From Marmoricola endophyticus (GTDB taxonomy: Bacteria; Actinomycetota; Actinomycetes; Propionibacteriales; Nocardioidaceae), in contig NZ_BMKQ01000001.1 in the NCBI RefSeq assembly GCF_014644415.1, positions 2,171,556 to 2,235,555 on the forward strand: 64,000 nucleotides of DNA, written 5' to 3'. The notes below the pieces were generated by a model that worked only from the letters and a program-made list of their open reading frames with translations, was not told the DNA's origin and ran no database searches. Each line of letters begins with the position of its first letter. The stretch's first letter is position 1. Of the stretch, positions 52,103 to 61,101 are shown one piece after another. A program made the position numbers and the translations under genes.

Positions 52103-52891
52103 GTGCGAGCACGAGAGCGGGACGGTGCCCGTACGCACGAGCACGCCGCTCGCCGGGTGCCGCGCCGGTGGCACGTCCTCGGTGTCGTGGCCTTCCTGGC
52201 CGCCGGCGCGCTCTTCGTCACCAGCTACGTCAACTCCGACGGACTGGACCTGCGGGCGGCCAGCGTCACCGACCTGACCAGCGTGGTCCGCCAGGAGCGT
52301 CGTGACACCGACGCCCTGCAGACCCGCGTCGCCGAGCTGAACGACCAGGTCGACGCGCTCTTGGCCGGCGTCGACGACAAGGACGTCGACCGGCTGCAGC
52401 GTGCCGTCGCCCGCGCGAAAGCGCCGGCGGGCCTGAGCGGTGTGTCCGGGCCTGGTGTGGAGGTGACGCTCGACGACGCGCCCACCGAGGTCGCGAACCG
52501 TGCCCTGGAGACGGGAGACCCGCCCGCCGACCAGCTGGTCGTGCACCAGCAGGACCTGCAGGCGGTCGTCAACGCCCTCTGGCTGGGGGGCGCACGGGCA
52601 ATCACCCTGCAGGACCAGCGGATCGTCAGCACCACCGGCATCAAGTGCGCGGGTCCGACGGTGATCCTCCACGGCGTGCCGTACTCCCCGCCGTACGTCA
52701 TCAAGGCGGTCGGCGACCCGCTGCGGCTGCGAGCCGCGCTGGGCGAGTCGGCCTGGATCGGCGCCTACCGCGAGGTCGCGGCGGCCTACCAGCTCGGGTA
52801 CGACGTCGAGTCCGACGACGCGATGCAGCTGCCCGGCTACGACGGCCCGCTCGACCTGCGCTACGCCAAGCCGTTGTCGCAGGCGGGCTGA
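52103..52891 (+). CDS. DUF881 family membrane-anchored protein
   Basis: This 262-residue protein has a basic cytoplasmic start, one span (WHVLGVVAFLAAGALFVTSYV), a coiled-coil stretch around residues 60-105 (VVRQERRDTDALQTRVAELNDQV) and a DUF881 domain with GPGVEVTLDDAP, VHQQDLQAVVNALWLGGARAITLQDQRI and the terminal LDLRYAKPLSQAG. It corresponds to Rv0012 and YlxW/YlxX proteins linked to division genes. AGGAGG precedes GTG 52103. The trpG-like gene that follows in mycobacteria is absent; pknB comes next, convergently, six bases away. Confidence 0.87.
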   Translation: MRARERDGARTHEHAARRVPRRWHVLGVVAFLAAGALFVTSYVNSDGLDLRAASVTDLTSVVRQERRDTDALQTRVAELNDQVDALLAGVDDKDVDRLQRAVARAKAPAGLSGVSGPGVEVTLDDAPTEVANRALETGDPPADQLVVHQQDLQAVVNALWLGGARAITLQDQRIVSTTGIKCAGPTVILHGVPYSPPYVIKAVGDPLRLRAALGESAWIGAYREVAAAYQLGYDVESDDAMQLPGYDGPLDLRYAKPLSQAG

Positions 52892-52897
52892 CCCTCG

Positions 52898-54640
52898 CTA
52901 GAACCCGAACCCTCCCGGCGGTGGGGTGGTGGGTGTGGGCGTCGGAGTCGGTGTCGGCGTGGGCGTGGGCGTCGGTGTCGGGGTGGGCTTGACGTAGGTC
53001 GTCACGACGATGAACACCGTCGAGCCCTGGTCCGCGGTCTGTCCCTTGGCGGGGTTCTGCTGGACGACCGTCCCGGTCTTGGCGTCGGTCTCCTCGGAGG
53101 ACTCCACGACCGAGGGCTCGAAGCCGGCGTCGCGGATCGCCTTGGTCGCCTGCGCCTGGGTCTTGCCGACGACGTCGGGGACCTGCTGGGGCCCGTTCGA
53201 CCAGAACAGCGTGACCTGCGAGCCCGCCGCGACCTGGGTCCCGGCGGCCGGGTCCATCTGCACGACGTCGTCGGTGGGCTCGTCGGAGTCCCGGGCCACG
53301 AGGCGGACGTCGAGCCCCCGACTCTTCAGGTCTGCGCTCGCCTGGTCCTTCGACGTGCCGACGAGGTCGGGCAGCTGGACGTCGGGCTTGCCGGAGGAGA
53401 CCACGAGGTCGACCATCTGGCCCTCGTCGATCGGTGACCCGGACTCGGGGCTGGAGGAGATCACCTGTCCCTCGTCGACCGACTCGCTGGCGGTCTCGCT
53501 GACCTCGCCCAGCTCGAGCTTCGCCCGCTGCAGGGTGATCTCGGCCTGACCCTGGTTCATGCCGGCGAGCGCCGGGACGGTGGTCTGGTCGGGACCGCTG
53601 TTGACGAACTTGGGCACGAAGAACGCCGCGAGGGCGAGCAGCGCGACCACGAGGACGGCGATCACGGCGCCGGGGCCGCGCCGCTTGCGCTTCTCCTGGT
53701 ACGGGGCGTCGGCCGACGCTGCGGCCGGTGGCGCCGCGGGAGCCGCCACCGGCTCGGGCACGGGCGCCGGGGCGATGCGTGCCTCGACGGGCTGACCGGC
53801 GAGGTAGCGGTCGATGTCCGAGCGCATCGCCGCCGCGCTCTGGTAGCGGTCGGCCAACGACTTCGTCAGCGCCTTCATCACGATGGCGTCGATCTCCGGG
53901 GACAGCTCGGCGTCCAGCGCCGACGGCGGAGGCGCCTCCTCGCGCACGTGCTGGTAGGCGACCGCGACCGGGCTGTCGCCCTGGAACGGGGGGCGCCCGG
54001 TGAGCAGCTCGTAGAGCAGGCAGCCGGCGGAGTAGACGTCGCTGCGCGAGTCGACGGCCTCCCCGCGGGCCTGCTCGGGGGAGAGGTACTGCGCCGTGCC
54101 CACGACGGCGGCGGTCTGGGTCATCGTGCTGCTCGCGTCGGACATCGCGCGCGCGATGCCGAAGTCCATCACCTTGACCTCGCCGGTCGGGGTCAGCATG
54201 ACGTTGCCCGGCTTGATGTCGCGGTGGATGATCCCGGCGCGGTGGCTGTAGTCCAGCGCGGAGAGCACCCCGGAGGTGATCTCGAGCGCCCGCTCGGGCA
54301 GGATCTTGCGCCCCTCGCGGACGATCTCGCGCAGCGTCCGCCCGGCGACGTACTCCATGACGATGTACGGCTGCGCGACGTCGGTGCCGTCCGTCGACAT
54401 CTCCTCGCCGGTGTCGTAGACCGACACGATGGCGGGGTGGTTCAGCGAGGCCGCCGACTGCGCCTCGCGGCGGAACCGGGTCTGGAAGGTCGGGTCGCTG
54501 GCCAGGTCCGTGCGCAGCCGCTTGACCGCGACGGTGCGCCCGAGGCGTACGTCGTGGCCCTTGCGGACCTCCGCCATGCCGCCGCGGCCGAGCATCTCGC
54601 CCAGCTCGTAGCGACCTCCGACGAGTACGGGTGCGGTCAC
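52898..54640 (-). CDS. pknB: Serine/threonine protein kinase PknB with three PASTA domains
   Basis: This 580-residue transmembrane kinase senses peptidoglycan fragments and phosphorylates growth proteins. The kinase domain has LGRGGMAEV, VAVKRL, IIHRDIKPGNV and VMDFGIAR with the activation loop threonines (STMTQTAAVVGT). After a proline-rich juxtamembrane region and one span, three PASTA repeats start near VPALAG, LPDLVG and VPDVVG. The C-terminus is an extracellular threonine-proline repeat. The GTG overlaps the pknA stop. Confidence 0.96.
   Translation of the reverse strand: MTAPVLVGGRYELGEMLGRGGMAEVRKGHDVRLGRTVAVKRLRTDLASDPTFQTRFRREAQSAASLNHPAIVSVYDTGEEMSTDGTDVAQPYIVMEYVAGRTLREIVREGRKILPERALEITSGVLSALDYSHRAGIIHRDIKPGNVMLTPTGEVKVMDFGIARAMSDASSTMTQTAAVVGTAQYLSPEQARGEAVDSRSDVYSAGCLLYELLTGRPPFQGDSPVAVAYQHVREEAPPPSALDAELSPEIDAIVMKALTKSLADRYQSAAAMRSDIDRYLAGQPVEARIAPAPVPEPVAAPAAPPAAASADAPYQEKRKRRGPGAVIAVLVVALLALAAFFVPKFVNSGPDQTTVPALAGMNQGQAEITLQRAKLELGEVSETASESVDEGQVISSSPESGSPIDEGQMVDLVVSSGKPDVQLPDLVGTSKDQASADLKSRGLDVRLVARDSDEPTDDVVQMDPAAGTQVAAGSQVTLFWSNGPQQVPDVVGKTQAQATKAIRDAGFEPSVVESSEETDAKTGTVVQQNPAKGQTADQGSTVFIVVTTYVKPTPTPTPTPTPTPTPTPTPTTPPPGGFGF
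52927..52988 (-). repeat. Hexanucleotide repeat encoding the PknB Thr-Pro tail
   Basis: About ten units of GGTGTG/GGCGTG-type hexamers encode alternating threonine and proline at the PknB C-terminus. Such tracts can change length by slippage, and the tail may be an O-mannosylated wall-spanning segment. Confidence 0.75.
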
Positions 54641-56130
54641 CGGCCGCTCCCGTTGCCGGTGGGAGCGCTGCTCGGAGCGGACGCGCCGCCGGACCCGCCT
54701 CCGGTCGAGGGCGACGTGCTGGGCGTGTCGCTCGGCTCCTGGGTCGGGGTGTCCTCCTGCGTCGGCGTCTGCGACGGCTCCGGGTCCCGCGTCGGGGTGT
54801 CCTGCTGGGTCGGCTCGTCCTGGGGCTCCTCGCCCCACAGCCGCAGCGTGATCGTCTGGTCGGTCGAGACGTTGCCGCGCGGGGAGATCCCGGCGACGTT
54901 GCCCTCGGTCCGTCCACCGGGGTTGGACTGGTCGGTGGTCTGGATGTCGGTGAAGCCGAGGTCCTCGAGCTTGTCCCGGGCCTCGCCCTCGGAGAGCCCG
55001 ATGTAGTCGCCGGAGACGATCTCCACGGTGCTCGGGGAGTCGCTCGGGTCGTCGCCTCCCCCGGAGAGGAAGAGCGCGATCCCGCCGACGATCAGGGCCA
55101 CGAGCAGGACCGCCGCCACGGCGTACCACGCCTTCGCGCGGCGGTCGTCGGCCTCGCGCTGCAGCTCGGCCTCGGTCTTGCGCGGTGGCTCGGCGGCGGC
55201 CACCGGGACCGGAGCGGGGGTGGCCTGCGTCCGCGGCATCACCTCGGTGGCCGGAGAGGCCTCGGGGATGACCTCGGTCGCCGGGTCGGGCGCGACGGCC
55301 GCGGCCGGCGTCCCGGCCTGCTGGTGCAGCGCCCCGGGGGAGGCGCCGAGCGCGATGGCCATGGCGGAGGCGTCGGCGTACCGCGCGGACGGGTCCTTGG
55401 CCATCGCCGTCTCCACCACCGTCCGCAGGTCCTCCGGCACGCTGTCGGGCAGTGGTGGGGCCGGGGTACGCAGGTGGGCCATGGCGACGCCGACGGCGTT
55501 GTCGCCGCTGAACGGGCGGTTGCCGGTGAGGCACTCGAAGAGGACGACGCCGAGGGAGTAGACGTCGCTGGCCGACGTGCTCGGCTTGCCCTCGGCCTGC
55601 TCGGGGGCGAGGTAGTGCGGCGTGCCGAGCACCTCGCCGGTGCTGGTCAGCGAGGCCGCGTCCACCGCGCGGGCGATGCCGAAGTCGGTGACCTTGACGG
55701 TCCCGTCGGGGCGCACCAGGAGGTTCGCCGGCTTCACGTCGCGGTGCACGATGCCGGCGGCGTGGGCGGCGGCCAGCGCCTCGGCGGCCTGGCGCACGAC
55801 GAGCCGGGCCCGATCGGCGGGCATCGGCCGACCCGGCTGGATCAGGTCCGAGAGCGGCCGTCCGTCGACCAGCTCCATGATGAGGTACGGCCGCGGCCCG
55901 CTGGCGTCGTCGGTCTCGCCGTAGTCGTAGACCGACGCGATGTGGGGGTGCTGCAGCGACGCGGCGTTGCGCGCCTCGTTGGCGAACCGCTCGCGGAAGC
56001 GGGCGTCGCCGGCCATCTCGGGCTTGAGCACCTTGATGGCGACGTCGCGGTTCAAGACGGTGTCACGGCCGCGCCAGATCTCGCCCATCCCGCCGGTGGC
56101 GATGCGCTCGGTGAACTCGTATCGGCTCAT
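54637..56130 (-). CDS. pknA: Serine/threonine protein kinase PknA-like with one PASTA domain
   Basis: This 497-residue kinase has ATGGMGEIWRG, VAIKVLK, IVHRDVKPANL and VTDFGIAR, then an alanine/proline linker with repeated TEV(I/M)P motifs, one span (WYAVAAVLLVALIVGGIALFL), and an extracellular PASTA-like domain (YIGLSEGEARDKLEDLGF) followed by a serine/threonine/proline tail. Mycobacterial PknA lacks a PASTA domain, so this one may sense the wall directly. It lies between pbpA and pknB. Confidence 0.93.
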   Translation of the reverse strand: MSRYEFTERIATGGMGEIWRGRDTVLNRDVAIKVLKPEMAGDARFRERFANEARNAASLQHPHIASVYDYGETDDASGPRPYLIMELVDGRPLSDLIQPGRPMPADRARLVVRQAAEALAAAHAAGIVHRDVKPANLLVRPDGTVKVTDFGIARAVDAASLTSTGEVLGTPHYLAPEQAEGKPSTSASDVYSLGVVLFECLTGNRPFSGDNAVGVAMAHLRTPAPPLPDSVPEDLRTVVETAMAKDPSARYADASAMAIALGASPGALHQQAGTPAAAVAPDPATEVIPEASPATEVMPRTQATPAPVPVAAAEPPRKTEAELQREADDRRAKAWYAVAAVLLVALIVGGIALFLSGGGDDPSDSPSTVEIVSGDYIGLSEGEARDKLEDLGFTDIQTTDQSNPGGRTEGNVAGISPRGNVSTDQTITLRLWGEEPQDEPTQQDTPTRDPEPSQTPTQEDTPTQEPSDTPSTSPSTGGGSGGASAPSSAPTGNGSGR

Positions 56131-56191
56131 GCGTGGTACCTCGTCGAGGTCGACTTGGACGTGGTCTCGGTGGTCGTGCTCCGGGGTGCGC

Positions 56192-57682
56192 TCACTTCTT
56201 CAGCACCGCCTGCATCACGGACTTCGCGATCGGCGCGGCCAGGCCGTTGCCGGAGATCTCGTCGCGCTGGACGCCGGCGTCCTGCACGAGGACGGCCACG
56301 GCGACCTGGGAGTTCGTCGCGGGGGCGAACGAGGTGAACCAGGCGTACGGCGACCGGTTGCTCGCGCTCTGCGCGGTCCCGGTCTTGCCCGCCACCTCGA
56401 CCCCGTCGATCTTCGCCGCGGTCCCCGTGCCGTTGTCGACCACGCTGACCATCATCTCGGTCAGCGCCTTCGCGTCGGCCGGGCTGAGCGCGTCGTCGGT
56501 CAGCGACTCGGGGTCGGTCTTGCGCAGGGTGTCCAGGTCGGGGGTCTGCAGCTCGTCGACGAGGTAGGGCTTCATCACCTTCCCGTTGTTGGCGATGCCG
56601 GCCGCCACCATGGCCATCTGCAGCGGCGTCGCGGCCACCTCGTACTGCCCGATGGCGGAGTAGGCCTCGAACGGCGGGGCCAGGTCCTTCTGCTCGGGGA
56701 ACCGGCTGATCGCCTGGCGGGTCAGCGCGTCGTCGAGCTGGGTGAAGTAGCGTTGGCCGAAGCCGAACTTGTCCGCCTGGTCGCGCAGCTTCGAGGCGCC
56801 GAGCTTCGTCCCCAGCCAGCCGAAGGCGACGTTGCAGGAGACGTCGAGGGCCCGGGTGAGGGTGATCTGGTCGCCGCCGCAGGAGACGCCGTTCTCGTTC
56901 TTCAGGTCCAGGTTGGTCTGCGGGAGGTCCAGGCTGCGTCCGCCGGGCACCTTCGAGGTCGGGGTGAACCGGTCGCCGAGCGCGGCCGCGGACGTGACCA
57001 TCTTGAACGTCGACCCGGGCGGCAGGACGTCCTCGATCGCCCGGTTCTGCAGCGGACCGTCGTCGTCGGCCTCGAGCCTGGACTTGACCTTGCCGGCCTG
57101 CGTGAAGTCGTGGGTGGCCAGCGCGTTCGGGTCGTACGTCGGGTTGGTGGCCATCGCCAGGATCTTGCCCGTCGAGGGCTGGATCGCCACGACCGCGCCC
57201 TTGGTGTTGGCGCCCAGCGCGCGCAGGCCGTCGGCCGCCGCCTTCTGCGCGGCCGGGTTGACGGTCAGCGTGACGTTGCCGCCCTTGGTGTCGTCGTTGC
57301 CGATCAGGTCGATCACGCGGTTGACGAACAGCCCCGGGTCGGAGCCGGAGAGGATGTCGTTCTGGGTGGCCTCGATGCCCCCGAGGCCGTAGTCGCGGGT
57401 GTAGTAGCCGGTCAGCGCGGCGTAGCGCCGTGCCTGGGGGTAGACGCGCTGGTAGTCGTAGCCGTCCTTGGTCGGCACGCTCTGGGCGATCGCCTTGCCG
57501 TCGACGAGGATCGCACCGCGCTCCTGGGAGAACTGCTCGTCGCGCACTCTCCGGTTGTCGGGGTGCTCGGAGAGCGAGGTGAGGTCGCCGGACTGCCAGT
57601 ACTGCAGGAACGTGGCGTTGGCGAGCAGCAGTGCGAACAGGATCAGGCAGAACACCGACAGCGCACGGATCGGCTTGTTCAT
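56192..57682 (-). CDS. pbpA: Class B penicillin-binding protein PbpA
   Basis: This 496-residue transpeptidase cross-links peptidoglycan at growth sites together with the RodA-type polymerase encoded upstream. A single N-terminal span (ALSVFCLILFALLLANATFLQY) precedes the dimerisation region with FSQERGAILVDG, then the catalytic domain with PGSTFKM (SxxK), SCN (SxN) and KTGT. Length is normal. Its ATG overlaps the stop of a 19-codon mini-frame created by a repeat insertion between it and rodA. Confidence 0.95.
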   Translation of the reverse strand: MNKPIRALSVFCLILFALLLANATFLQYWQSGDLTSLSEHPDNRRVRDEQFSQERGAILVDGKAIAQSVPTKDGYDYQRVYPQARRYAALTGYYTRDYGLGGIEATQNDILSGSDPGLFVNRVIDLIGNDDTKGGNVTLTVNPAAQKAAADGLRALGANTKGAVVAIQPSTGKILAMATNPTYDPNALATHDFTQAGKVKSRLEADDDGPLQNRAIEDVLPPGSTFKMVTSAAALGDRFTPTSKVPGGRSLDLPQTNLDLKNENGVSCGGDQITLTRALDVSCNVAFGWLGTKLGASKLRDQADKFGFGQRYFTQLDDALTRQAISRFPEQKDLAPPFEAYSAIGQYEVAATPLQMAMVAAGIANNGKVMKPYLVDELQTPDLDTLRKTDPESLTDDALSPADAKALTEMMVSVVDNGTGTAAKIDGVEVAGKTGTAQSASNRSPYAWFTSFAPATNSQVAVAVLVQDAGVQRDEISGNGLAAPIAKSVMQAVLKK

Positions 57683-57739
57683 CGGGGCCCCCGCACGGGT
57701 GCGAGCGAAGCGAGTGGCCGGGTGGGGTGGTTGTTCATC
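57675..57739. repeat. Small insertion with 9-bp direct repeats between rodA and pbpA
   Basis: TTGTTCATC occurs at 57675-57683 and 57731-57739, 56 bases apart, flanking a 47-base GC-rich segment with CGAGCGAAGCGAG and GCACGGGTGC mini-palindromes. On the minus strand the repeats read GATGAACAA and contain the start region of pbpA, as expected if a short element inserted with target duplication. Confidence 0.6.
57679..57738 (-). CDS. Possible 19-codon leader peptide between rodA and pbpA
   Basis: An ATG overlapping the rodA stop (ATGA) opens a 19-codon frame whose TGA overlaps the pbpA ATG (ATGA). This would let ribosomes pass from rodA to pbpA despite the inserted repeat. It has no independent ribosome binding site and its sequence (MNNHPTRPLASL...) looks repeat-derived, so it is probably a translational bridge rather than a functional peptide. 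Confidence 0.35.
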   Translation of the reverse strand: MNNHPTRPLASLAPVRGPR

Positions 57740-59126
57740 TCAGGCTCACCACCTGGGTCTGGTCGGCGTCCTCGTCAGGGGCGCGGGTCTCGGGCGGGGG
57801 ACGGCGGGCCTGGTCGGAGATGCGCAGCAGCAGCGCGATGATCGCCCAGTTCGCCACCAACGATGATCCGCCGTAGGACAAGAACGGGGTGGTCAGGCCG
57901 GTCAGCGGGATCAGCCGGGTGACCCCGCCGATCACCACGAACACCTGCAGCGCGAACACGACGCCCAGCCCGACCGCGACCAGCTTGCCGAAGCCGTCGC
58001 GGCAGATCAGCGCGATTCGCAGCGCCCGCTCCACGATCAGTCCGTAGAGCAGGATGATCGCCATCACGCCGGTGAGCCCGAGCTCCTCGCCCAGCGAGGG
58101 CAGGATGAAGTCGGAGAACGACAGCGGGGTCAGGTTGGGGCTGCCCTCGCCGAGTCCCTTGCCGACCAGGCCGCCCCAGGCCATGCCGTACATCCCCTGG
58201 ATCAGCTGGTACGCGCGGTCGGGGTTGCCGAACGGGTCCAGCCACCCCTCGACGCGGACCTGGACCTGGTTGACGTACAGGTAGCCGGCGTACGCACCGA
58301 CCGCGAACAGCACGGTGCCCACCACCAGCCACCCGGGTCGTTCGGTGGCGACGTAGAGCATCACGAGGAACAGCCCGAAGAACAGCAGCGAGGAGCCGAG
58401 GTCGTTCTGGAAGACCAGGACCGCCAGCGAGATCAGCCACATCCCGAGCACCGGGCCGAGGTCGCGGCCGCGGGGGAGGTCGACGACGACCAGCCGCCGG
58501 CCGGCCAGCGCCAGCGCGTCGCGGTGCTGGACGAGGTAGCCGGCGAACGCGATCACCAGCAGCACCTTGGCCACCTCGCCGGGCTGGAAGCCCACGGGGC
58601 CGACCCGGATCCAGATCCGGGCGCCGTTGATCGTCGTCCCGATGCCCGGCACCAGCGGCAGCAGCAGGAGCACGATCGCCGCCAGACCGACGGTGTAGGT
58701 GAAGGCCTGCAGCCGCCGGTGGTCGCGCAGCAGGACGAGGACGCCGGCGAACAGCAGGACGCCGAGCGTCATCCAGACCAGCTGCTGCGGGGCGTAGGTG
58801 TTCGCGTCGGGGTTGCTCGCCTGACGGGCGTGGTCGATCCGGCCGATCATGGCCAGGCCGAGCCCGTTGAGGGCGGAGACGACCGGCAGCAGCACGGGGT
58901 CGGCGTACGGCGCGGTGATCCGGATGACCACGTGGCAGCCGACGATCAGGACCAGCAGCCAGGCGGAGTAGCCGATCACGTCCGGCGGCACCTCGCCCTC
59001 GGTGCCGATGCCGACCACGACGTACGCCCCGATGCCGACGGCGAGCGCGAGGAGGAGCAGGAACAGCTCCGCGCCCCGCCGGCGGCGGTGCACGAAGCCC
59101 AGCAGGCCGGAGTCGGTGACGCTCAT
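57735..59126 (-). CDS. rodA: SEDS peptidoglycan polymerase, FtsW/RodA family
   Basis: This 463-residue protein has about twelve spans and polymerises lipid II into glycan together with the class B PBP encoded next. Signatures are GARIWIRVGPVGFQPGEVAKV, FQNDLGSSLLFFG, the catalytic WLDPF and SFSDFILPSLGEELGL, and a C-terminal RLIPLTGLTTPFLSYGGSS. An ATG start lies 19 bases after the phosphatase gene. Position between pstP and pbpA matches Rv0017c. Confidence 0.95.
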   Translation of the reverse strand: MSVTDSGLLGFVHRRRRGAELFLLLLALAVGIGAYVVVGIGTEGEVPPDVIGYSAWLLVLIVGCHVVIRITAPYADPVLLPVVSALNGLGLAMIGRIDHARQASNPDANTYAPQQLVWMTLGVLLFAGVLVLLRDHRRLQAFTYTVGLAAIVLLLLPLVPGIGTTINGARIWIRVGPVGFQPGEVAKVLLVIAFAGYLVQHRDALALAGRRLVVVDLPRGRDLGPVLGMWLISLAVLVFQNDLGSSLLFFGLFLVMLYVATERPGWLVVGTVLFAVGAYAGYLYVNQVQVRVEGWLDPFGNPDRAYQLIQGMYGMAWGGLVGKGLGEGSPNLTPLSFSDFILPSLGEELGLTGVMAIILLYGLIVERALRIALICRDGFGKLVAVGLGVVFALQVFVVIGGVTRLIPLTGLTTPFLSYGGSSLVANWAIIALLLRISDQARRPPPETRAPDEDADQTQVVSLR

Positions 59127-59145
59127 CGTCTGCTCACCGGCCCGG

Positions 59146-60627
59146 TCACGGCTGGTCCGAGCAGTCGACCACCGAGCCGTCCGGCGCGAGCGTGGGGCTC
59201 GGCGTCGGACTCGCGGTGGGAGCGCGGGTGGGCGCCTGCGTCGCCGCGCGCGACGGCGTGGGCGTGGGACTGGCGCTCGCCGAGGTCGTGGGGCTCTGCG
59301 AGGCCTCGGCGGCGTTGCAGACCGCGGCGTCGCGCAGGCGGCGCACGGTCGCGCGGGCGGAGTCGAGGCTGGCGGCGTTCATGCCGTTGCGGACCTGTCC
59401 GCGGTAGTAGTCGGGCAGCTGCGCCACGGTGGTGCTGCTGCGCTCGTAGACGTGGTGCAGGCTGACGAGCGGGACGTCCGCCTCCACACCGCGGTAGATC
59501 GCGACCTTCCCGCCGGCCGGGGCGACGTAGTACTGCTTCTGGCTCCAGGAGTACGCCGCGGCGCCCCCGGCCCACAGCAGCGCGACGACGACCACGAGCA
59601 CCACCAGCCGGCCGACCCAGCGGAACCTCCGTGGCGGACGGGGCGCGTAGCGGATCTCCTCGGGGTCGCGGGTGTCGCGCTGCGGCGGGCCCGAGGCCGG
59701 GTTCTCGCTGACCGCGTCTGGCCCGTCGGTGGCCAGCGCCGGCGCCTCGATGTCACCGGTCTCGACGTCCTCGCGGCGGGTCACCGGGCGCGCGGGCTCG
59801 GCCGCGGCGCCGACGACCACCGGGCCCAGGGGCATGCCCTGGGTCTCGTCGGGGTCGTCCGGGTCGGGCTGGTCGGCGGGCACGACGTCGGCGACCACCA
59901 CGGTCACGTTGTCGGTGCTGCCCTGCTCGAGCGACTCCTGGACGATGGTCACCGCGGCCTGCTCCACCGATCCCGCGCCGAGGAGCTGGGCGAGGGTCGG
60001 GTTGTCCAGCACGCCGCTGGCGCCGTCGGAGCACAGCAGCAGCCGGTCACCCGCGGCCACGTCGACGAGGAAGAGGTCGGGCTCGGCCTCGTGCACGCCG
60101 TCGACCGCCCGCAGGATCATGTTGCGGTGCGGGTGGACCCGGGACTCCTCCTCGGTGATCCGGCCCTCGTCGATCAGGCTCTGGACCAGGGTGTGGTCCT
60201 TGGTGAGCTGGTAGATCTCGCCCTCGCGGAGCAGGTAGCCGCGGCTGTCGCCGACGTGCCCGACGCCGATCCGCGTGCCGTCGAAGACCGCCACGGTCAG
60301 CGTGGTGCTGGTCCCCTCGAGGTCGCGCTGACCGGAGACCTGCCGTGCGATCCCGCGCTGGGCGCCCTCGATGCCCTCGGCCAGCAGTCCCTGCAGGTCG
60401 TTGCCGGGGGGCGTGTCCAGCGGGCCCAGGGCGGCGACCGCCGCGCTGGAGGCGATGTCGCCGCGGGCGGACCCGCCGACGCCGTCGGCGATCACCAGCA
60501 GGTGCGGGCCCGCGTAGCCGGAGTCCTGGTTGTCCTTGCGGACCCGCCCGACGTCGGACATGGCGGTGTAGCGCAGCCGCAGGGCTGCGTCGGGCCGTGC
60601 GCTCGTCGTGCCGTCGTCCGCGGGCAT
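59146..60627 (-). CDS. pstP: PP2C-type serine/threonine phosphatase PstP
   Basis: This 493-residue membrane phosphatase reverses PknA/PknB phosphorylation. The PP2C domain holds MSDVGRVRKDNQDSGY, VIADGVGGSARGDIAS with metal-binding aspartates, VGHVGDSRGYLL, LLLCSDGASGVL and GSTDNVTVVVADV. A charged linker, one span (LVVLVVVVALLWAGGAAAYSW) and an extracellular domain rich in Pro/Thr/Ser at the end follow. It is preceded by fhaB with only three bases between. Confidence 0.95.
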   Translation of the reverse strand: MPADDGTTSARPDAALRLRYTAMSDVGRVRKDNQDSGYAGPHLLVIADGVGGSARGDIASSAAVAALGPLDTPPGNDLQGLLAEGIEGAQRGIARQVSGQRDLEGTSTTLTVAVFDGTRIGVGHVGDSRGYLLREGEIYQLTKDHTLVQSLIDEGRITEEESRVHPHRNMILRAVDGVHEAEPDLFLVDVAAGDRLLLCSDGASGVLDNPTLAQLLGAGSVEQAAVTIVQESLEQGSTDNVTVVVADVVPADQPDPDDPDETQGMPLGPVVVGAAAEPARPVTRREDVETGDIEAPALATDGPDAVSENPASGPPQRDTRDPEEIRYAPRPPRRFRWVGRLVVLVVVVALLWAGGAAAYSWSQKQYYVAPAGGKVAIYRGVEADVPLVSLHHVYERSSTTVAQLPDYYRGQVRNGMNAASLDSARATVRRLRDAAVCNAAEASQSPTTSASASPTPTPSRAATQAPTRAPTASPTPSPTLAPDGSVVDCSDQP

Positions 60628-60630
60628 CGG

Positions 60631-61101
60631 CTACTTCCTCAGCTCGAGGATCGTCTTGCCGATGCGGACCTGACTGCCGAGGGTCAGCGTGGTGGGCTGG
60701 GTGATCCGGGTCGAGCCGACGTACGTGCCGTTGGTGGACCCGAGGTCCTCGACATACCACTGCGTCTGGTCGGTCGCGATCCGTGCGTGCCGGGTCGAGA
60801 CGTAGTCGTCGTCGAGGCGGATCGCAGCGTCGCTGCCTCGGCCGATCAGCAGCGGCGCCAGCTCCAGCGAGATCACCTCGCCGCGGTTGTCGCCCTGGAC
60901 GATGACCACGGAGCGGGGGTCGCCGCGCCGCGGCCGGGCCGCCTTGGGCTGGCGCTTGGCGGACTTGCCGCCCTCGGCCTCGCGCCGGGCCGAGCGGGCG
61001 CCGAACAGGTCGGTGCGCACCACCGAGACGGCCGAGAGCACGAAGATCCACAGCACGGCGAGGTACGCGAAGCGGATCAGCAGCAGGGTCAGCTCGCTCA
61101 C
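60631..61101 (-). CDS. fhaB: FHA-domain protein FhaB
   Basis: This 156-residue protein has an N-terminal span (LLLIRFAYLAVLWIFVLSAVSVV), a basic linker, and a C-terminal FHA domain with LLIGRGSDAAIRLDDDYVSTRHARI and LGSTNGTYV, which bind phosphothreonine. In mycobacteria FhaB (FipA) links PknA signalling to FtsZ and FtsQ. Its ATG overlaps the fhaA stop. Confidence 0.94.
   Translation of the reverse strand: MSELTLLLIRFAYLAVLWIFVLSAVSVVRTDLFGARSARREAEGGKSAKRQPKAARPRRGDPRSVVIVQGDNRGEVISLELAPLLIGRGSDAAIRLDDDYVSTRHARIATDQTQWYVEDLGSTNGTYVGSTRITQPTTLTLGSQVRIGKTILELRK

Noticed and set aside
52927-52988. CRISPR-like or tandem non-coding repeat
   Set aside because: It is a coding hexamer repeat that gives the Thr-Pro tail of PknB.
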